Below the pieces are notes generated by a model. The model was not told where the DNA came from, did no database searches, and worked only from the letters and a program-made list of their open reading frames with translations. Positions 55,555 through 64,000 of a DNA stretch of 64,000 nt are shown here, piece after piece. The stretch covers positions 2,914,001-2,978,000 of the forward strand of contig NZ_CP031012.1 in assembly GCF_009497775.1 (NCBI RefSeq). Direction: 5' to 3'. The number at the start of each line of letters is the position of its first letter. The stretch's first letter is position 1. This DNA comes from Alcaligenes faecalis (GTDB lineage Bacteria; Pseudomonadota; Gammaproteobacteria; Burkholderiales; Burkholderiaceae_B). The position numbers and the translations under genes are program-made.

Positions 55555-57561
55555 ATGCATAAAAATACAGACAGCAAGAAACCAGGCCTGCGCCTGACCC
55601 TCCTGGCCACCTTGATGGTCAGCACTTTGGCTTTGACCGCCTGCAGCAGCACCACAGGTGGCGGCTCGTCGGGCGGTTCCGACAACCCTGTCCCAACCAA
55701 CCCAGATCCTGGTACCGGAGGCGGTACAGGTGGCGGAGATAACGGTGGCGGCACGGGGGGTGGAGACAACGGTGGTGGCACCGGCGGTGGTGACAACGGC
55801 GGCGGCGACAACGGCGGTGGTGACAACGGCGGTGGCGACAACGGCGGCGGCGATAACGGCGGTGGTGACAACGGCGGTGGTGACAACGGCGGTGGCGACA
55901 ACGGCGGTGGCGACAACGGCGGCGGCGATAACGGCGGTGGCGACAACGGCGGTGGCGACAACGGCGGTGGTGATAACGGCGGTGGTGATAACGGCGGCAA
56001 CCCTCCCACTCGCACTCCAGGCGCACTGGAAACCACTCTGAATAATGTCGGCGAAGCCGTCGATAACGTATTGCCAATTGGTCTACAAGATACCGGCGGC
56101 AAACTGGGCAAGACACTGGACAAGGTCGTCTCTCCCGTCGTCAACACAGCCACAGGCCTGACTCAACAGATTGGCGGCGCAACTGGCCTGGGCCAACCCG
56201 TGAACAGCCTGCTGGGTCAAACAGGTGGCGTTGTTGCCAACCTGGGCGAACAGTTGGGCAATAGCGGTCTGCCTCTGAATCTGGGCCAGGGCGTGGGCGG
56301 TCTTCTGAACGGGTTGGGTAATGCGGTAGGTAGCGCAGGTGGCTTGCTGCATGCGGATGCCAGCAACCCCAACCCACTGACAGCAGTACTGGGGCACGCA
56401 ACTGGCGGTGTAGCCGCCCTGACCGACTCCCTGCTGGGCGAAGGCAGCTTGCTGTACCCCATCACCGGCCAACTGGGTCTGGGTGGTTTACTGAACGGTA
56501 CGGATGCCGCCCCCATTCTTGAGCCCTCCTTGGCCAACGTGGGTCAAACCGTCGACAACATCTTGCCGATTGGCTTGAACCCCATCCTGGGCAATGTCGG
56601 TGAGACCCTGGATACCGTGGTGGCCCCCGTAGGTGCCACGGTCACTCATGTCACTCAACAAGTAAGTGATGGCCTGGGAGTTGGTCAGCCGATCAATGCC
56701 TTGCTGGGCGGAGTAGGCAGTGCCTTGGCCAATGTAGGCACTCAACTGGATAGCGCAGCCTCTCTGGGTCTGGGCGGTGCGATCGGCAACCTGGGCCAGG
56801 CAGTGACTTCGGTCGGTGGTCTGGTTCACCAAACCGATAGCAATACGAACCCGCTGGGCAACACCCTGAATCGCGCCACACAAGCCGTCGCCTCCCTGAC
56901 CGGTGGGCTGACAGGTAATGGCGAAGGCGGCTTGCTCTCCCCTGTCACCGGCTTGCTCGGCGGCCTGACGGGCGGTTTGGGTGGTGGTGAAGGCGCCAAT
57001 GGCGGTTTGCTGGCTCCCGTCACAGGGCTGCTCGGTGGTTTGACGGGTGGACTGGGTGGTGGCGAAGGCGCTAACGGCGGGCTACTGGCCCCCGTGACCA
57101 ACCTGGTCGGTGGTCTGACCGGAGGTTTGGGCGGTGGTGAAGGTGCCAACGGCGGTTTGCTGGCTCCTGTTACCAACCTGGTCGGTGGTTTGACCGGCGG
57201 TCTGGGCGGTGGTGAAGGTGCCAACGGCGGTTTGCTGGCTCCCGTTACCAATCTGGTCGGTGGGTTGACCGGTGGACTGGGTGGTGGTGAAGGTGCCAAC
57301 GGCGGTTTGCTGGCTCCTGTGACCAACCTGGTCGGTGGTCTGACTGGCGGCCTGAATGGTGGCGATGCCGCTAACGGTGGCTTGCTGGCTCCTGTAACTG
57401 GTTTGGTCAGCGGACTGCTGGGCGGTGTCACTGCCTCGGTTGAAGTGGGCGCCTCTGGCAGCGTAAGCGCTGGTGGTGGAGCCGCTGCAGGCAGCAACAA
57501 CGGCGGCTTGCTGGCCCCGGTAACCGGCCTTCTCGGTGGCTTGCTGGGCAGTCCTCGCTAA
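55555..57561 (+). CDS. Gly-rich GLLAPV-repeat lipoprotein 2 (collagen-like family)
   Basis: A 668-residue paralogue of lipoprotein 1. The lipobox LALTAC puts the acylated Cys near residue 28. A long spacer of 16 GGGDN units (about residues 55-146) follows, then the same middle region (NVGEAVDNVLPIGLQDTGGKLG, TGLGQPVNSLLGQTGG, NVGQTVDNILPIGLNPILG), then eight C-terminal units beginning GGLLAPVT or GGLLSPVT. The Asp-rich Gly spacer might bind calcium or act as a flexible stalk. The start at 55555 follows TTGGAGCAAGCA. Its cassette partner is the secreted paralogue 3. Confidence 0.83.
   Translation: MHKNTDSKKPGLRLTLLATLMVSTLALTACSSTTGGGSSGGSDNPVPTNPDPGTGGGTGGGDNGGGTGGGDNGGGTGGGDNGGGDNGGGDNGGGDNGGGDNGGGDNGGGDNGGGDNGGGDNGGGDNGGGDNGGGDNGGGDNGGGDNGGNPPTRTPGALETTLNNVGEAVDNVLPIGLQDTGGKLGKTLDKVVSPVVNTATGLTQQIGGATGLGQPVNSLLGQTGGVVANLGEQLGNSGLPLNLGQGVGGLLNGLGNAVGSAGGLLHADASNPNPLTAVLGHATGGVAALTDSLLGEGSLLYPITGQLGLGGLLNGTDAAPILEPSLANVGQTVDNILPIGLNPILGNVGETLDTVVAPVGATVTHVTQQVSDGLGVGQPINALLGGVGSALANVGTQLDSAASLGLGGAIGNLGQAVTSVGGLVHQTDSNTNPLGNTLNRATQAVASLTGGLTGNGEGGLLSPVTGLLGGLTGGLGGGEGANGGLLAPVTGLLGGLTGGLGGGEGANGGLLAPVTNLVGGLTGGLGGGEGANGGLLAPVTNLVGGLTGGLGGGEGANGGLLAPVTNLVGGLTGGLGGGEGANGGLLAPVTNLVGGLTGGLNGGDAANGGLLAPVTGLVSGLLGGVTASVEVGASGSVSAGGGAAAGSNNGGLLAPVTGLLGGLLGSPR
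55717..55992 (+). repeat. 15-bp coding tandem repeat encoding GGGDN
   Basis: Sixteen GGGDN units with three GGGT interruptions near the start. The unit is five codons, so copy number can vary in frame and would change the length of the spacer between the lipid anchor and the body of the protein. Confidence 0.93.
56929..57558 (+). repeat. 75-bp coding tandem repeats (GLLAPV units), gene 2
   Basis: Eight in-frame units, the central four almost identical in protein (TNLVGGLTGG core) while synonymous bases differ, followed by a longer penultimate unit (VTASVEVGASGSVSAGGG). Near identity at protein level with third-base variation suggests selection on the repeat rather than very recent duplication alone. 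Confidence 0.9.
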
Positions 57562-57663
57562 GCAACAGGCTGGGGCGTACACCGCCCCAGCCCTTATCCT
57601 CAGGAACTCACCCATTCACTTCTGAAATGCCTGAGCAATCCTGATCTTCAGATGGAGTACGTC

Positions 57664-59199
57664 ATGACTACAAAGACACGTTTTACATCCAGCAGGATCG
57701 TTTTGCTCAGCCTGACAGCCAGTCTGTTTTCCATGACTGCTCAGGCCGATTTGCTGGGTGGTATTCCTCTAACGATTCCAACGAATCTGAACCTGAATCA
57801 GAACCTGATGACTACTACCCCACCTCCAGGCCTATTTGAAACCGGCCTGGGGAATGTAGGGCAAGCAGTAGATAACTTCGCTCCCTTGGGTCTGTACCAG
57901 CCCGCTGGCTTCGTTGGACAGGCTGTGGATGGACAAACCACGCGCACTCTGGACTATTTCAGACGCATGAGAGACGCCCTCAGTCTAGGCTACGTTTATA
58001 CCGATACAGTCAAACCTGTCGTGAACACCGCCCAAACTGTCCTGGACCAAGCAGGAAACAGTATTCAACAAACCCCTCTGCCACTGAACGCCGGGCAAGC
58101 TGGTGGCCGATTATTGACGGGCCTTAGTGATACCGTCGAGAGCGTGGGAGCCCTATTGCAAGGCGATCCCAATGGCCCAGACCCTTTAATCTCGGTTGTC
58201 GGGCATGCAACTGGCACTGTAGCGGCGGTCACCGATTCTCTTTTTAAAGGCGGCAACCCGCCCCCAACTTCTGTCGCAAGCCGAAGTCCAAACCCAAATA
58301 TAGCCAACACGATGGCTACCCCTCATGGACCTATGGAAACAGCGTTGATGAATACCGGCCAAGCTGCAGACAACATCCTTCCCTTCGGGATGAAACGTGG
58401 TGGGCAGTACGTTGGAGCGACCCTTGATGGGCTTGTAAACATAAAAGAATTAGATATCGCGAGAAATCGAATCCTTGAGGCGATTGATAAAGGGTACGTC
58501 CTGAATGCAGTGGGTGAGCCAATTACAATCTCGGCTGAAGCTATCGATGTTCTGGGCAATATCATTGAAAACGCCAACCTCCCACTCAACGCAGGACAAG
58601 CAGCTGGCACCTTGCTTCATGGAGTCAGTGACACGGTCGGTAGCGCAAGAGGCCTGCTCCATAGCGACCCCAACAATCCCTACCCAATCAGCTCCACGTT
58701 GGAAAACTTAACGGGTAGCCTTGCCGCTACAACCGATGCTCTCTTGCATGGCGGCAATCAGCTGCAACCTTTGCTCGGCGCTCAAACTACGGCACTCAAT
58801 AGCAATGCCGGTTTATTAGCCCCCGTCACCAATCTGGTCGATGGGCTGACAGGCGGATTGACTGGTGGCAATACCGGCGCGAATGGCCTTCTGGCTCCCG
58901 TCACTAATCTGGCCGACTCCCTGACTGGAGGGCTGACAGGCGGCAGTGAAGCAAACGCTGGCCTGCTCGCCCCTGTCACCAACCTGGTCAGCAGCGTGAC
59001 TGGCGGTCTTGGTGGAGACAGTGCCAACAGCCAGGGCTTGCTGGCTCCCATCACCGGTCTGCTGGGCAATGGTTTGCTTAGCCCACCCGCAGCCGCGACC
59101 GAAACGCCTCCCGGCAACACGGTCGCCGCCCCCCATGTCGGTCTGCTAAGCCCCGTCACGGGTCTGGTTAACGGTTTGCTGGGCGCTCCCCCGCGCTAA
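57664..59199 (+). CDS. Secreted GLLAPV-repeat protein 3 (no lipobox)
   Basis: A 511-residue protein with a type I signal peptide (SSRIVLLSLTASLFSMTAQAD) and no lipobox Cys, unlike its two paralogues. It has two copies of a middle module (GNVGQAVDNFAPLGLYQPAGFVG and NTGQAADNILPFGMKRGGQYVG), each followed by PLNAGQA and VGHATG or LENLTG blocks, then five degenerate GLLAPV units and the ending GLVNGLLGAPPR. It may be a soluble or matrix-bound partner of lipoprotein 2. The start at 57664 follows ATGGAGTACGTC. It lies 102 bp after lipoprotein 2 without a visible promoter, so it shares the sigma-54 transcript. Confidence 0.8.
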   Translation: MTTKTRFTSSRIVLLSLTASLFSMTAQADLLGGIPLTIPTNLNLNQNLMTTTPPPGLFETGLGNVGQAVDNFAPLGLYQPAGFVGQAVDGQTTRTLDYFRRMRDALSLGYVYTDTVKPVVNTAQTVLDQAGNSIQQTPLPLNAGQAGGRLLTGLSDTVESVGALLQGDPNGPDPLISVVGHATGTVAAVTDSLFKGGNPPPTSVASRSPNPNIANTMATPHGPMETALMNTGQAADNILPFGMKRGGQYVGATLDGLVNIKELDIARNRILEAIDKGYVLNAVGEPITISAEAIDVLGNIIENANLPLNAGQAAGTLLHGVSDTVGSARGLLHSDPNNPYPISSTLENLTGSLAATTDALLHGGNQLQPLLGAQTTALNSNAGLLAPVTNLVDGLTGGLTGGNTGANGLLAPVTNLADSLTGGLTGGSEANAGLLAPVTNLVSSVTGGLGGDSANSQGLLAPITGLLGNGLLSPPAAATETPPGNTVAAPHVGLLSPVTGLVNGLLGAPPR

Positions 59200-59211
59200 G
59201 GATGTGTGCAT

Positions 59212-59736
59212 ATGCCCAATAAACAGCCCCTGACAACTGAATGGACCGAGCCGGAAGCAAGGGATGAGGTTTTATCAGGGCATATGCAAAACGACATTGT
59301 GCGCATGATGCTGCGTCAGTTTGATATCTACCAGGAAGCCAACAAGCACCAATTGGCACAAGCAGCGGGTTTGAGCCTGAATGAATACAAGGCACTGGAA
59401 TTTGTGCTGGAGCTCAAACCCCTGTCTCCCGGCAAACTAGCCCAGTTGTTGGACCTGAGCCCCAGTGGTACGCAAGCTCTGATCACTCGTCTGGAAAGTG
59501 CCGGGTATTTGCTGCGCAAGCCGCACCCGCGCGACGGGCGCATGACCAGCCTGTATCCCAACCCGGAACGCTGCAAACGCCTGATCGCTGAGATGGATCT
59601 GCCCGCATATCACATCATGGAGGCCACGGCACACTACAACCCCAAGCAGTTAAGTGCGCTGTACGACTTTCTCTCCAAGAGCCTTGCTCACCTGCGCAAG
59701 AATGCATTGGAAAGACTGAAACACAAACCCAACTAA
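59212..59736 (+). CDS. MarR-family regulator 2
   Basis: A 174-residue paralogue of the regulator at 54731-55321. The winged-helix part reads LSPGKLAQLLDLSPSGTQALITRLESAGYLLRKPHPRDGRMTSLYP, with the same DIYQEANKHQLAQAAGLSLNEYKALEFVLE lead as the other copy. The C-terminal dimer helix is LYDFLSKSLAHLRKNALE. The start at 59212 follows AAGGATGTGTGCAT. It closes cassette 2, 12 bp behind gene 3, and a terminator follows. Confidence 0.87.
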   Translation: MPNKQPLTTEWTEPEARDEVLSGHMQNDIVRMMLRQFDIYQEANKHQLAQAAGLSLNEYKALEFVLELKPLSPGKLAQLLDLSPSGTQALITRLESAGYLLRKPHPRDGRMTSLYPNPERCKRLIAEMDLPAYHIMEATAHYNPKQLSALYDFLSKSLAHLRKNALERLKHKPN

Positions 59737-59764
59737 AAGAGTGGCATCGTTTTCTTGCTGTTTT

Positions 59765-59795
59765 GCCCACCAGTGTCCCTGGTGGGCTTTTTTTT
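59765..59795 (+). terminator. Terminator of cassette 2
   Basis: GCCCACCAG pairs with CTGGTGGGC around a 5-nt loop, followed by eight T. Confidence 0.93.
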
Positions 59796-59911
59796 GTTAA
59801 GCCCCGCTAATTGCAGGGAGCGCTGCCTACCCAGCTAAACGGCCCCATGCTACAAAAGACACTGGTCGGCTGAGCTGGCTTTTTCATCGCTAAAACCGTA
59901 AGGATGTGTTC

Positions 59912-62761
59912 ATGAAACTCTCTGTACTGATTGCCGCCCTGCGCCTGCGCCATCTTGCAGGGGCTGCGTTGCTGTCCAGTTCGCTGGCAGCCTATGCCCT
60001 GCCCGCAGGTCTGGCCCAAGGCCCCTCTGTCGAAGGCGTCACTCAATACACTCTGGACAATGGCCTGCGCCTTGTTCTGGCCCCAGACGACTCCAAACCC
60101 ACGACCACCGTCAACATGACGTACCTGGTCGGCTCACGACACGAGAACTACGGGCAAACCGGCATGGCTCACCTGCTGGAACACATGCTGTTTCGCGGTA
60201 CGCCTACCTTGCGCAATGCGCTGGGTGAATTCTCCAAGCGCGGCCTGGAAGCCAACGGCACCACCTCCAGCGACCGCACCAATTACTTCGCCAGCTTCGC
60301 CGCGGATCCCGAAACCCTGAAGTGGTATCTGGACTGGCAGGCCGACGTGATGGTCAACGCCCTGATCGACAAGCAGGATCTGGAAGCGGAAATGCCCGTG
60401 GTGCGCAATGAAATGGAAAGCGGTGAAAACAGCCCTTTCCGTGTTCTGATGCAAAAGCTGACAGCCGCTGCCTACCAATGGCATAGCTACGGCAAAACCA
60501 CGATTGGTGCCCGCTCCGACGTGGAAAACGTGGATATTGAACAGCTGCGCAAGTTCTACCACGACTACTATCAGCCCGATAATGCCGTGCTGTTTGTGAC
60601 CGGGCAGTTCGACACAGAGCAAACGCTGGACAATATTGCCAAAGCCTTTGGCTCCATCCCCAAACCCACTCGCACGTTGCGCCCCGAATACACAGTTGAA
60701 CCCGTCCAGGACGGCACGCGCACGGTGACCTTGCGCCGTCACGGTGGTGCACCGCTGATCATGTCGCTGTATCACCTGCCCAGCGCCGCCAGCCCGGAAT
60801 ACATGAACTTGAGCCTGGGTATCAGCGCTTTGGGCGACACCCCCAGCGGGCAGCTGTACAAGAATCTGGTCAACAAGAACCTGGCCACCAGCGTATTCAG
60901 CTTTGATTCCGAAAGCCACGATCCGGGCTACGCCCTGTTTGGTGCCGAGCTGAAACCCGATATGGATCAGCAAAAGGCCTTGAAGGCCATGAATGACACG
61001 CTGGAAGGCTTGGCCAAGTCCCCGTTGAAAGATACGGATCTGGAACGCATCCGCAGCCAGTGGATGACGGGCTGGACACAAACCTATGCCAACCCGTCCA
61101 GCCTGGCCAGCGCGCTGTCAGAAGCAGCAGCCAGCGGCGACTGGCGTTTGTTCTTCCTGCAGCGCGACCGGGTAGAAGCCGCCAAGCTGCCACAAGTTCA
61201 AAAGGCCCTGGAGACCTGGCTGGTCGCCAGCAACCGCAGCAATGGTTTGTACATCCCCACGGAAAAACCGCTGCGCGCTCCTGAAGCCACCACCGTTGAT
61301 GTAGCCAAGCTGGTGCAGGACTACACGGGCAAGGACGGTGGCAAGACAGTAGAAGCCTTTGATCCTAGCCCGGCCAACATCATGGCTCGCACCGATCTGC
61401 AGCCCTTGTCCTTGGGCAAGGATCTGGGTGAAGTGAAAATGGCACTGCTGCCCAAGGGCACTCGCGCAGAACGCGTGGAAGCGCGCTTGTCCTTCAAGTT
61501 TGGTTCGCCTGATCAGCTCAAGAACCAGACCGCTACCGCTGCGGCTGTCGCCAGCCTGCTGAGCACCGGCACCAAGAAACTGAACCGGGAACAGATTTCC
61601 GACCAGTTCACCGCCATGCAAACTCAGTTCAGCACCAGCGGCTCCAATGGTCGCTTGTACCTGACGCTGTCCTCCAACCGCGAGAACCTGCCGAAAGCCA
61701 TTGCTCTGGCGCTGGACGTGCTGCGCAACGCAAACTTCCCCGAAGACGAGCTGAAGAAATATCAGCAAGCCGTGGTCACCGATCTGAAATCGGCCAGCAC
61801 CGAGCCTGCTGCTTTGGCAAGCCAGACGATTGAACGCTATACCAACCCATGGCCCAAAGACGATATCCGCTACACGCCCAGCTTTGAAGAAGGCATAGAG
61901 CGAGTCCAGGCGGTAAGCATCAAACAGGTGCGAGACTTCCATCAAAAGTTCTACGGTACGGGTGATGTCGCCTTTAGCGCCGTGGGTGACTTTGACAAGG
62001 AAGAGGTTCGCAAGGCTTTGGCTGATGGCTTGAAAGGCTGGCGCAAAGCCCCGGCCTACCAGCGTCCGGACAATCCGCTGCAAACCGTGGCTCCCAAGGT
62101 CTTTGACATCAACACCCCGGACAAGGCCAACGCTTTCTATCTGGCGGATCTGGGCCTGAAGCTGCAAGACAGCGATGCCGACTTCCCGGCTGTCTATCTG
62201 GCCAACTACTTGCTGGGTCTGTCCGAGACCTCACGCCTGTGGAACCGCGTGCGTGTGGAAGATGGCCTGTCCTACAACGTACGCAGCCAGGTGGATGCGT
62301 CCAGCTATGAGCCTAATGGTACGTGGACGGTGTATGCCATTCACGCTCCCAGCAATAGCGAAAAGCTGGGCAAGACCATCAACGAAGTGCTGGCGCAAAC
62401 ACTGAAAGATGGCTTTAGCGAGCAAGAGGTCAAGGAAGGCGTGAATGCCTTGCTGAACTACCGTCGCTTGTCGCGCAGCCAGGACACCGTCGTCAGCAGC
62501 GCCTGGTTGAATTACCTGGATCTGGGCCGCAGCTTTGAATGGTCCGAAAAAATGGACCAGGATCTGCAAAAGCTCAATGCAGAACAGGTCAATGCCGTTC
62601 TTCGCAAATACCTGAAGCCCAAGGAAATGGTAGTGGCAATTGCCGCCGACCATGAGCGCCAGAAGCAAGGTGCTGCGGCGCCTGAGGCTCAGGCAGCAGA
62701 GCAAGAGGCACCCGCTCCAGCTCCAACTGGCGTCCCAGCGGCTCTGGAAGCTCAACCCTGA
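59912..62761 (+). CDS. M16-family (insulinase-like) zinc metalloprotease
   Basis: A 949-residue exported protease with two tandem M16 units. Signal peptide (ALRLRHLAGAALLSSSLAAYALPAGLAQ). The inverted zinc motif HLLEH (His87, Glu90, His91) is in the first unit, with the third ligand probably the Glu in PVVRNEMESGENSP. The second unit (about residues 505-880) lacks the motif and is structural, as in pitrilysin-type enzymes. The C-terminus is Ala/Pro/Glu-rich. It probably degrades peptides in the periplasm. The start at 59912 follows AAGGATGTGTTC. It is not part of cassette 2, being beyond its terminator. Confidence 0.9.
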   Translation: MKLSVLIAALRLRHLAGAALLSSSLAAYALPAGLAQGPSVEGVTQYTLDNGLRLVLAPDDSKPTTTVNMTYLVGSRHENYGQTGMAHLLEHMLFRGTPTLRNALGEFSKRGLEANGTTSSDRTNYFASFAADPETLKWYLDWQADVMVNALIDKQDLEAEMPVVRNEMESGENSPFRVLMQKLTAAAYQWHSYGKTTIGARSDVENVDIEQLRKFYHDYYQPDNAVLFVTGQFDTEQTLDNIAKAFGSIPKPTRTLRPEYTVEPVQDGTRTVTLRRHGGAPLIMSLYHLPSAASPEYMNLSLGISALGDTPSGQLYKNLVNKNLATSVFSFDSESHDPGYALFGAELKPDMDQQKALKAMNDTLEGLAKSPLKDTDLERIRSQWMTGWTQTYANPSSLASALSEAAASGDWRLFFLQRDRVEAAKLPQVQKALETWLVASNRSNGLYIPTEKPLRAPEATTVDVAKLVQDYTGKDGGKTVEAFDPSPANIMARTDLQPLSLGKDLGEVKMALLPKGTRAERVEARLSFKFGSPDQLKNQTATAAAVASLLSTGTKKLNREQISDQFTAMQTQFSTSGSNGRLYLTLSSNRENLPKAIALALDVLRNANFPEDELKKYQQAVVTDLKSASTEPAALASQTIERYTNPWPKDDIRYTPSFEEGIERVQAVSIKQVRDFHQKFYGTGDVAFSAVGDFDKEEVRKALADGLKGWRKAPAYQRPDNPLQTVAPKVFDINTPDKANAFYLADLGLKLQDSDADFPAVYLANYLLGLSETSRLWNRVRVEDGLSYNVRSQVDASSYEPNGTWTVYAIHAPSNSEKLGKTINEVLAQTLKDGFSEQEVKEGVNALLNYRRLSRSQDTVVSSAWLNYLDLGRSFEWSEKMDQDLQKLNAEQVNAVLRKYLKPKEMVVAIAADHERQKQGAAAPEAQAAEQEAPAPAPTGVPAALEAQP

Positions 62762-62792
62762 TGGATGCAGCACAAGGCCTGCTCAGGCAGGC

Positions 62793-62832
62793 ATAAAAAA
62801 AAGCCCGGTACTTTCGTACCGGGCTTTTTTAT
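62793..62832. terminator. Bidirectional terminator between the protease and dnaJ
   Basis: AAAAGCCCGGTAC pairs with GTACCGGGCTTTT around TTTC, with A-runs before and T-runs after, so it serves both convergent genes. Confidence 0.93.
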
Positions 62833-62852
62833 TTTGCTTTCCCTTGCAGGAT

Positions 62853-63986
62853 TCAGGAGAAGAAACCCTTCACCTTGTCCGTCCAGGATTCGCTTTTGGG
62901 CGAGTGCTTGACGCCACCATCGCTCAAGGCCTGTTCAAACTGACGCAGCAATTTCTTTTGCTCTTCGTTCAGACGTACAGGTGTCTCGATCTGAATGTGG
63001 CAGTACAAGTCACCGGGGTAGCTGGAGCGCAAGCCCTTGATACCCTTACCGCGCAAACGGAAGGTCTTGCCCACTTGGGTGCCTTCAGGGATGGTGATCT
63101 CGCCACGCCCTGTCAGGGTAGGCACTTCCACCGTTCCGCCCAAGGCCGCCGTGGTAAAGGGGATGGTCAGCTCGCAATGCAGATCCTCGCCATCACGCTG
63201 GAAAATACCGTGCGGCTTGATGCGGATTTCCACATACAAGTCACCGGCAGGACCACCGTTTACGCCAGGTTCGCCATTGCCGCTGGAGCGAATGCGCATG
63301 CCATCATCAATACCGGCCGGAATCTTGACCTGCAAAGTCTTGGTCTTTTTGACCTTGCCTTCGCCGTGACACACCACGCAGGGATCAGGAATTTCCTTGC
63401 CGCTACCGTGACAGGTCGGGCAGGTTTGCTGCATGCTGAAAATGCCCTGCTGCATGCGGACTGCGCCACTGCCTTGGCAGGTACGGCAAGTCTGTGCAGA
63501 GGTACCGGGCTTGGCACCCGAACCCGAGCAGGTTTCGCAGTTTTCCCAGCTAGGTACACGAATTTCAGTATCAAAACCGGCTGCTGCCTGCTCCAGGCTG
63601 ATATCCAGCGAATAGCGCAAGTCCGCACCACGGTAAACCTGAGGGCCACCGCCGCGACGTCCGCCGCCACCACCAAAGATTTCGCCAAAAATATCGCCAA
63701 AGGCGTCTGCAAATCCGGCCCCGCCCATGCCGCCACCCATACCGCCCATGCCGGCATTGGGATCGACTCCGGCATGACCATAGCGGTCATAGGCTTCGCG
63801 TTTCTGTTCGTCGGACAGGATCTCGTACGCTTCCTTGGCTTCCTTGAACTTTTCCTCGGCGTCCTTGCTATCCGGATTACGGTCAGGGTGGAACTTCATG
63901 GCCAGCTTGCGATACGCCTTGCGGATTTCATCCTGCGTCGCATTTTTGGCCACACCGAGAATTTCGTATAAATCGCGTTTTGCCAT
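62853..63986 (-). CDS. dnaJ: Chaperone protein DnaJ
   Basis: A 377-residue Hsp40 co-chaperone that stimulates DnaK. The J domain opens [38 protein letters not shown] with the HPD motif at residues 33-35. A Gly/Phe-rich region follows ([29 protein letters not shown]). The zinc-binding domain has all four CxxCxGxG motifs ([32 protein letters not shown]), and the C-terminal substrate-binding domains are complete. Usually dnaK lies just upstream; that would be past the right edge of the window. Confidence 0.98.
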   Translation of the reverse strand: MAKRDLYEILGVAKNATQDEIRKAYRKLAMKFHPDRNPDSKDAEEKFKEAKEAYEILSDEQKREAYDRYGHAGVDPNAGMGGMGGGMGGAGFADAFGDIFGEIFGGGGGRRGGGPQVYRGADLRYSLDISLEQAAAGFDTEIRVPSWENCETCSGSGAKPGTSAQTCRTCQGSGAVRMQQGIFSMQQTCPTCHGSGKEIPDPCVVCHGEGKVKKTKTLQVKIPAGIDDGMRIRSSGNGEPGVNGGPAGDLYVEIRIKPHGIFQRDGEDLHCELTIPFTTAALGGTVEVPTLTGRGEITIPEGTQVGKTFRLRGKGIKGLRSSYPGDLYCHIQIETPVRLNEEQKKLLRQFEQALSDGGVKHSPKSESWTDKVKGFFS

Positions 63987-64000
63987 GTTTGATTAACGAC

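Noticed and set aside
55536..56153. Minus-strand frame of Pro/Ser-rich repeats (SPPPL) antisense to lipoprotein 2
   Set aside because: It is the complement of the GGGDN repeat; the plus-strand gene has a lipobox, ribosome-binding site and promoter, this frame has none.

Overview
The window reads as chromosome of a betaproteobacterium of the Alcaligenaceae, most probably Alcaligenes or a close relative. This rests on gene content (ftsK-lolA-rarA-serS order, a PXPV-type secreted protein, DUF2968 and DUF1841 proteins, an MHS-type transporter and a NicX-type pyridine dioxygenase) and on moderately GC-rich, non-mosaic codon use. I could not run a database search, so the genus is an inference.

Layout. 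1-6.6 kb: the 5' end of an acetolactate synthase gene with a hairpin-bearing leader, a FUSC membrane protein, yaaA, a 3-hydroxybutyrate dehydrogenase, a DUF1275 membrane protein, a tRNA-Ser(CGA) and a small EF-hand-loop membrane protein. 6.7-15.4 kb: housekeeping genes (secreted PXPV-like protein, serS, rarA, lolA, ftsK, trxB, Smr-domain protein, TPR protein). 15.5-22.9 kb: a catabolic island with a NicX-like ring-cleaving dioxygenase, an MHS transporter, a flavin reductase, a Dabb protein, a PaaX-family regulator, a carboxylesterase and a flavin monooxygenase of acyl-CoA dehydrogenase fold. A shared operator-like motif lies in front of the divergent promoters. 23-28.7 kb: icd, DUF1841, two c-type cytochromes, and a MoxR ATPase / GNAT / VWA (CoxE-like) operon.

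28.7-35.6 kb: an AT-rich stretch encodes three paralogous small exported proteins with two conserved cysteines. The middle one is broken at two homopolymers, and a heptanucleotide repeat precedes the first. They are followed directly by a four-gene MacAB-TolC-like exporter (ATPase, FtsX permease, outer-membrane factor, membrane fusion protein). I propose that the exporter handles these peptides.

35.6-50.2 kb: a DUF2968 lipoprotein and a complete Tad/Flp pilus locus on the minus strand (flp, tadV, two TadE-like genes, rcpC, rcpA, tadZ, tadA, tadB, tadC, tadD, a small exported protein, tadG), ending in a sigma-54 activator with a pseudo-receiver domain. 50.9-59.7 kb, plus strand: a lone FhaC/ShlB-type (TpsB) outer-membrane transporter, then two cassettes of Gly-rich surface proteins carrying 25-residue GLLAPV repeats, each cassette closed by a MarR regulator. 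Each cassette starts with a consensus sigma-54 -24/-12 promoter preceded by a GTTACGTAAC palindrome. Together with the sigma-54 activator next door this looks like a co-regulated adhesion or biofilm-matrix system, and it is the strongest candidate for something new here. 59.9-64 kb: an M16 metalloprotease and dnaJ.
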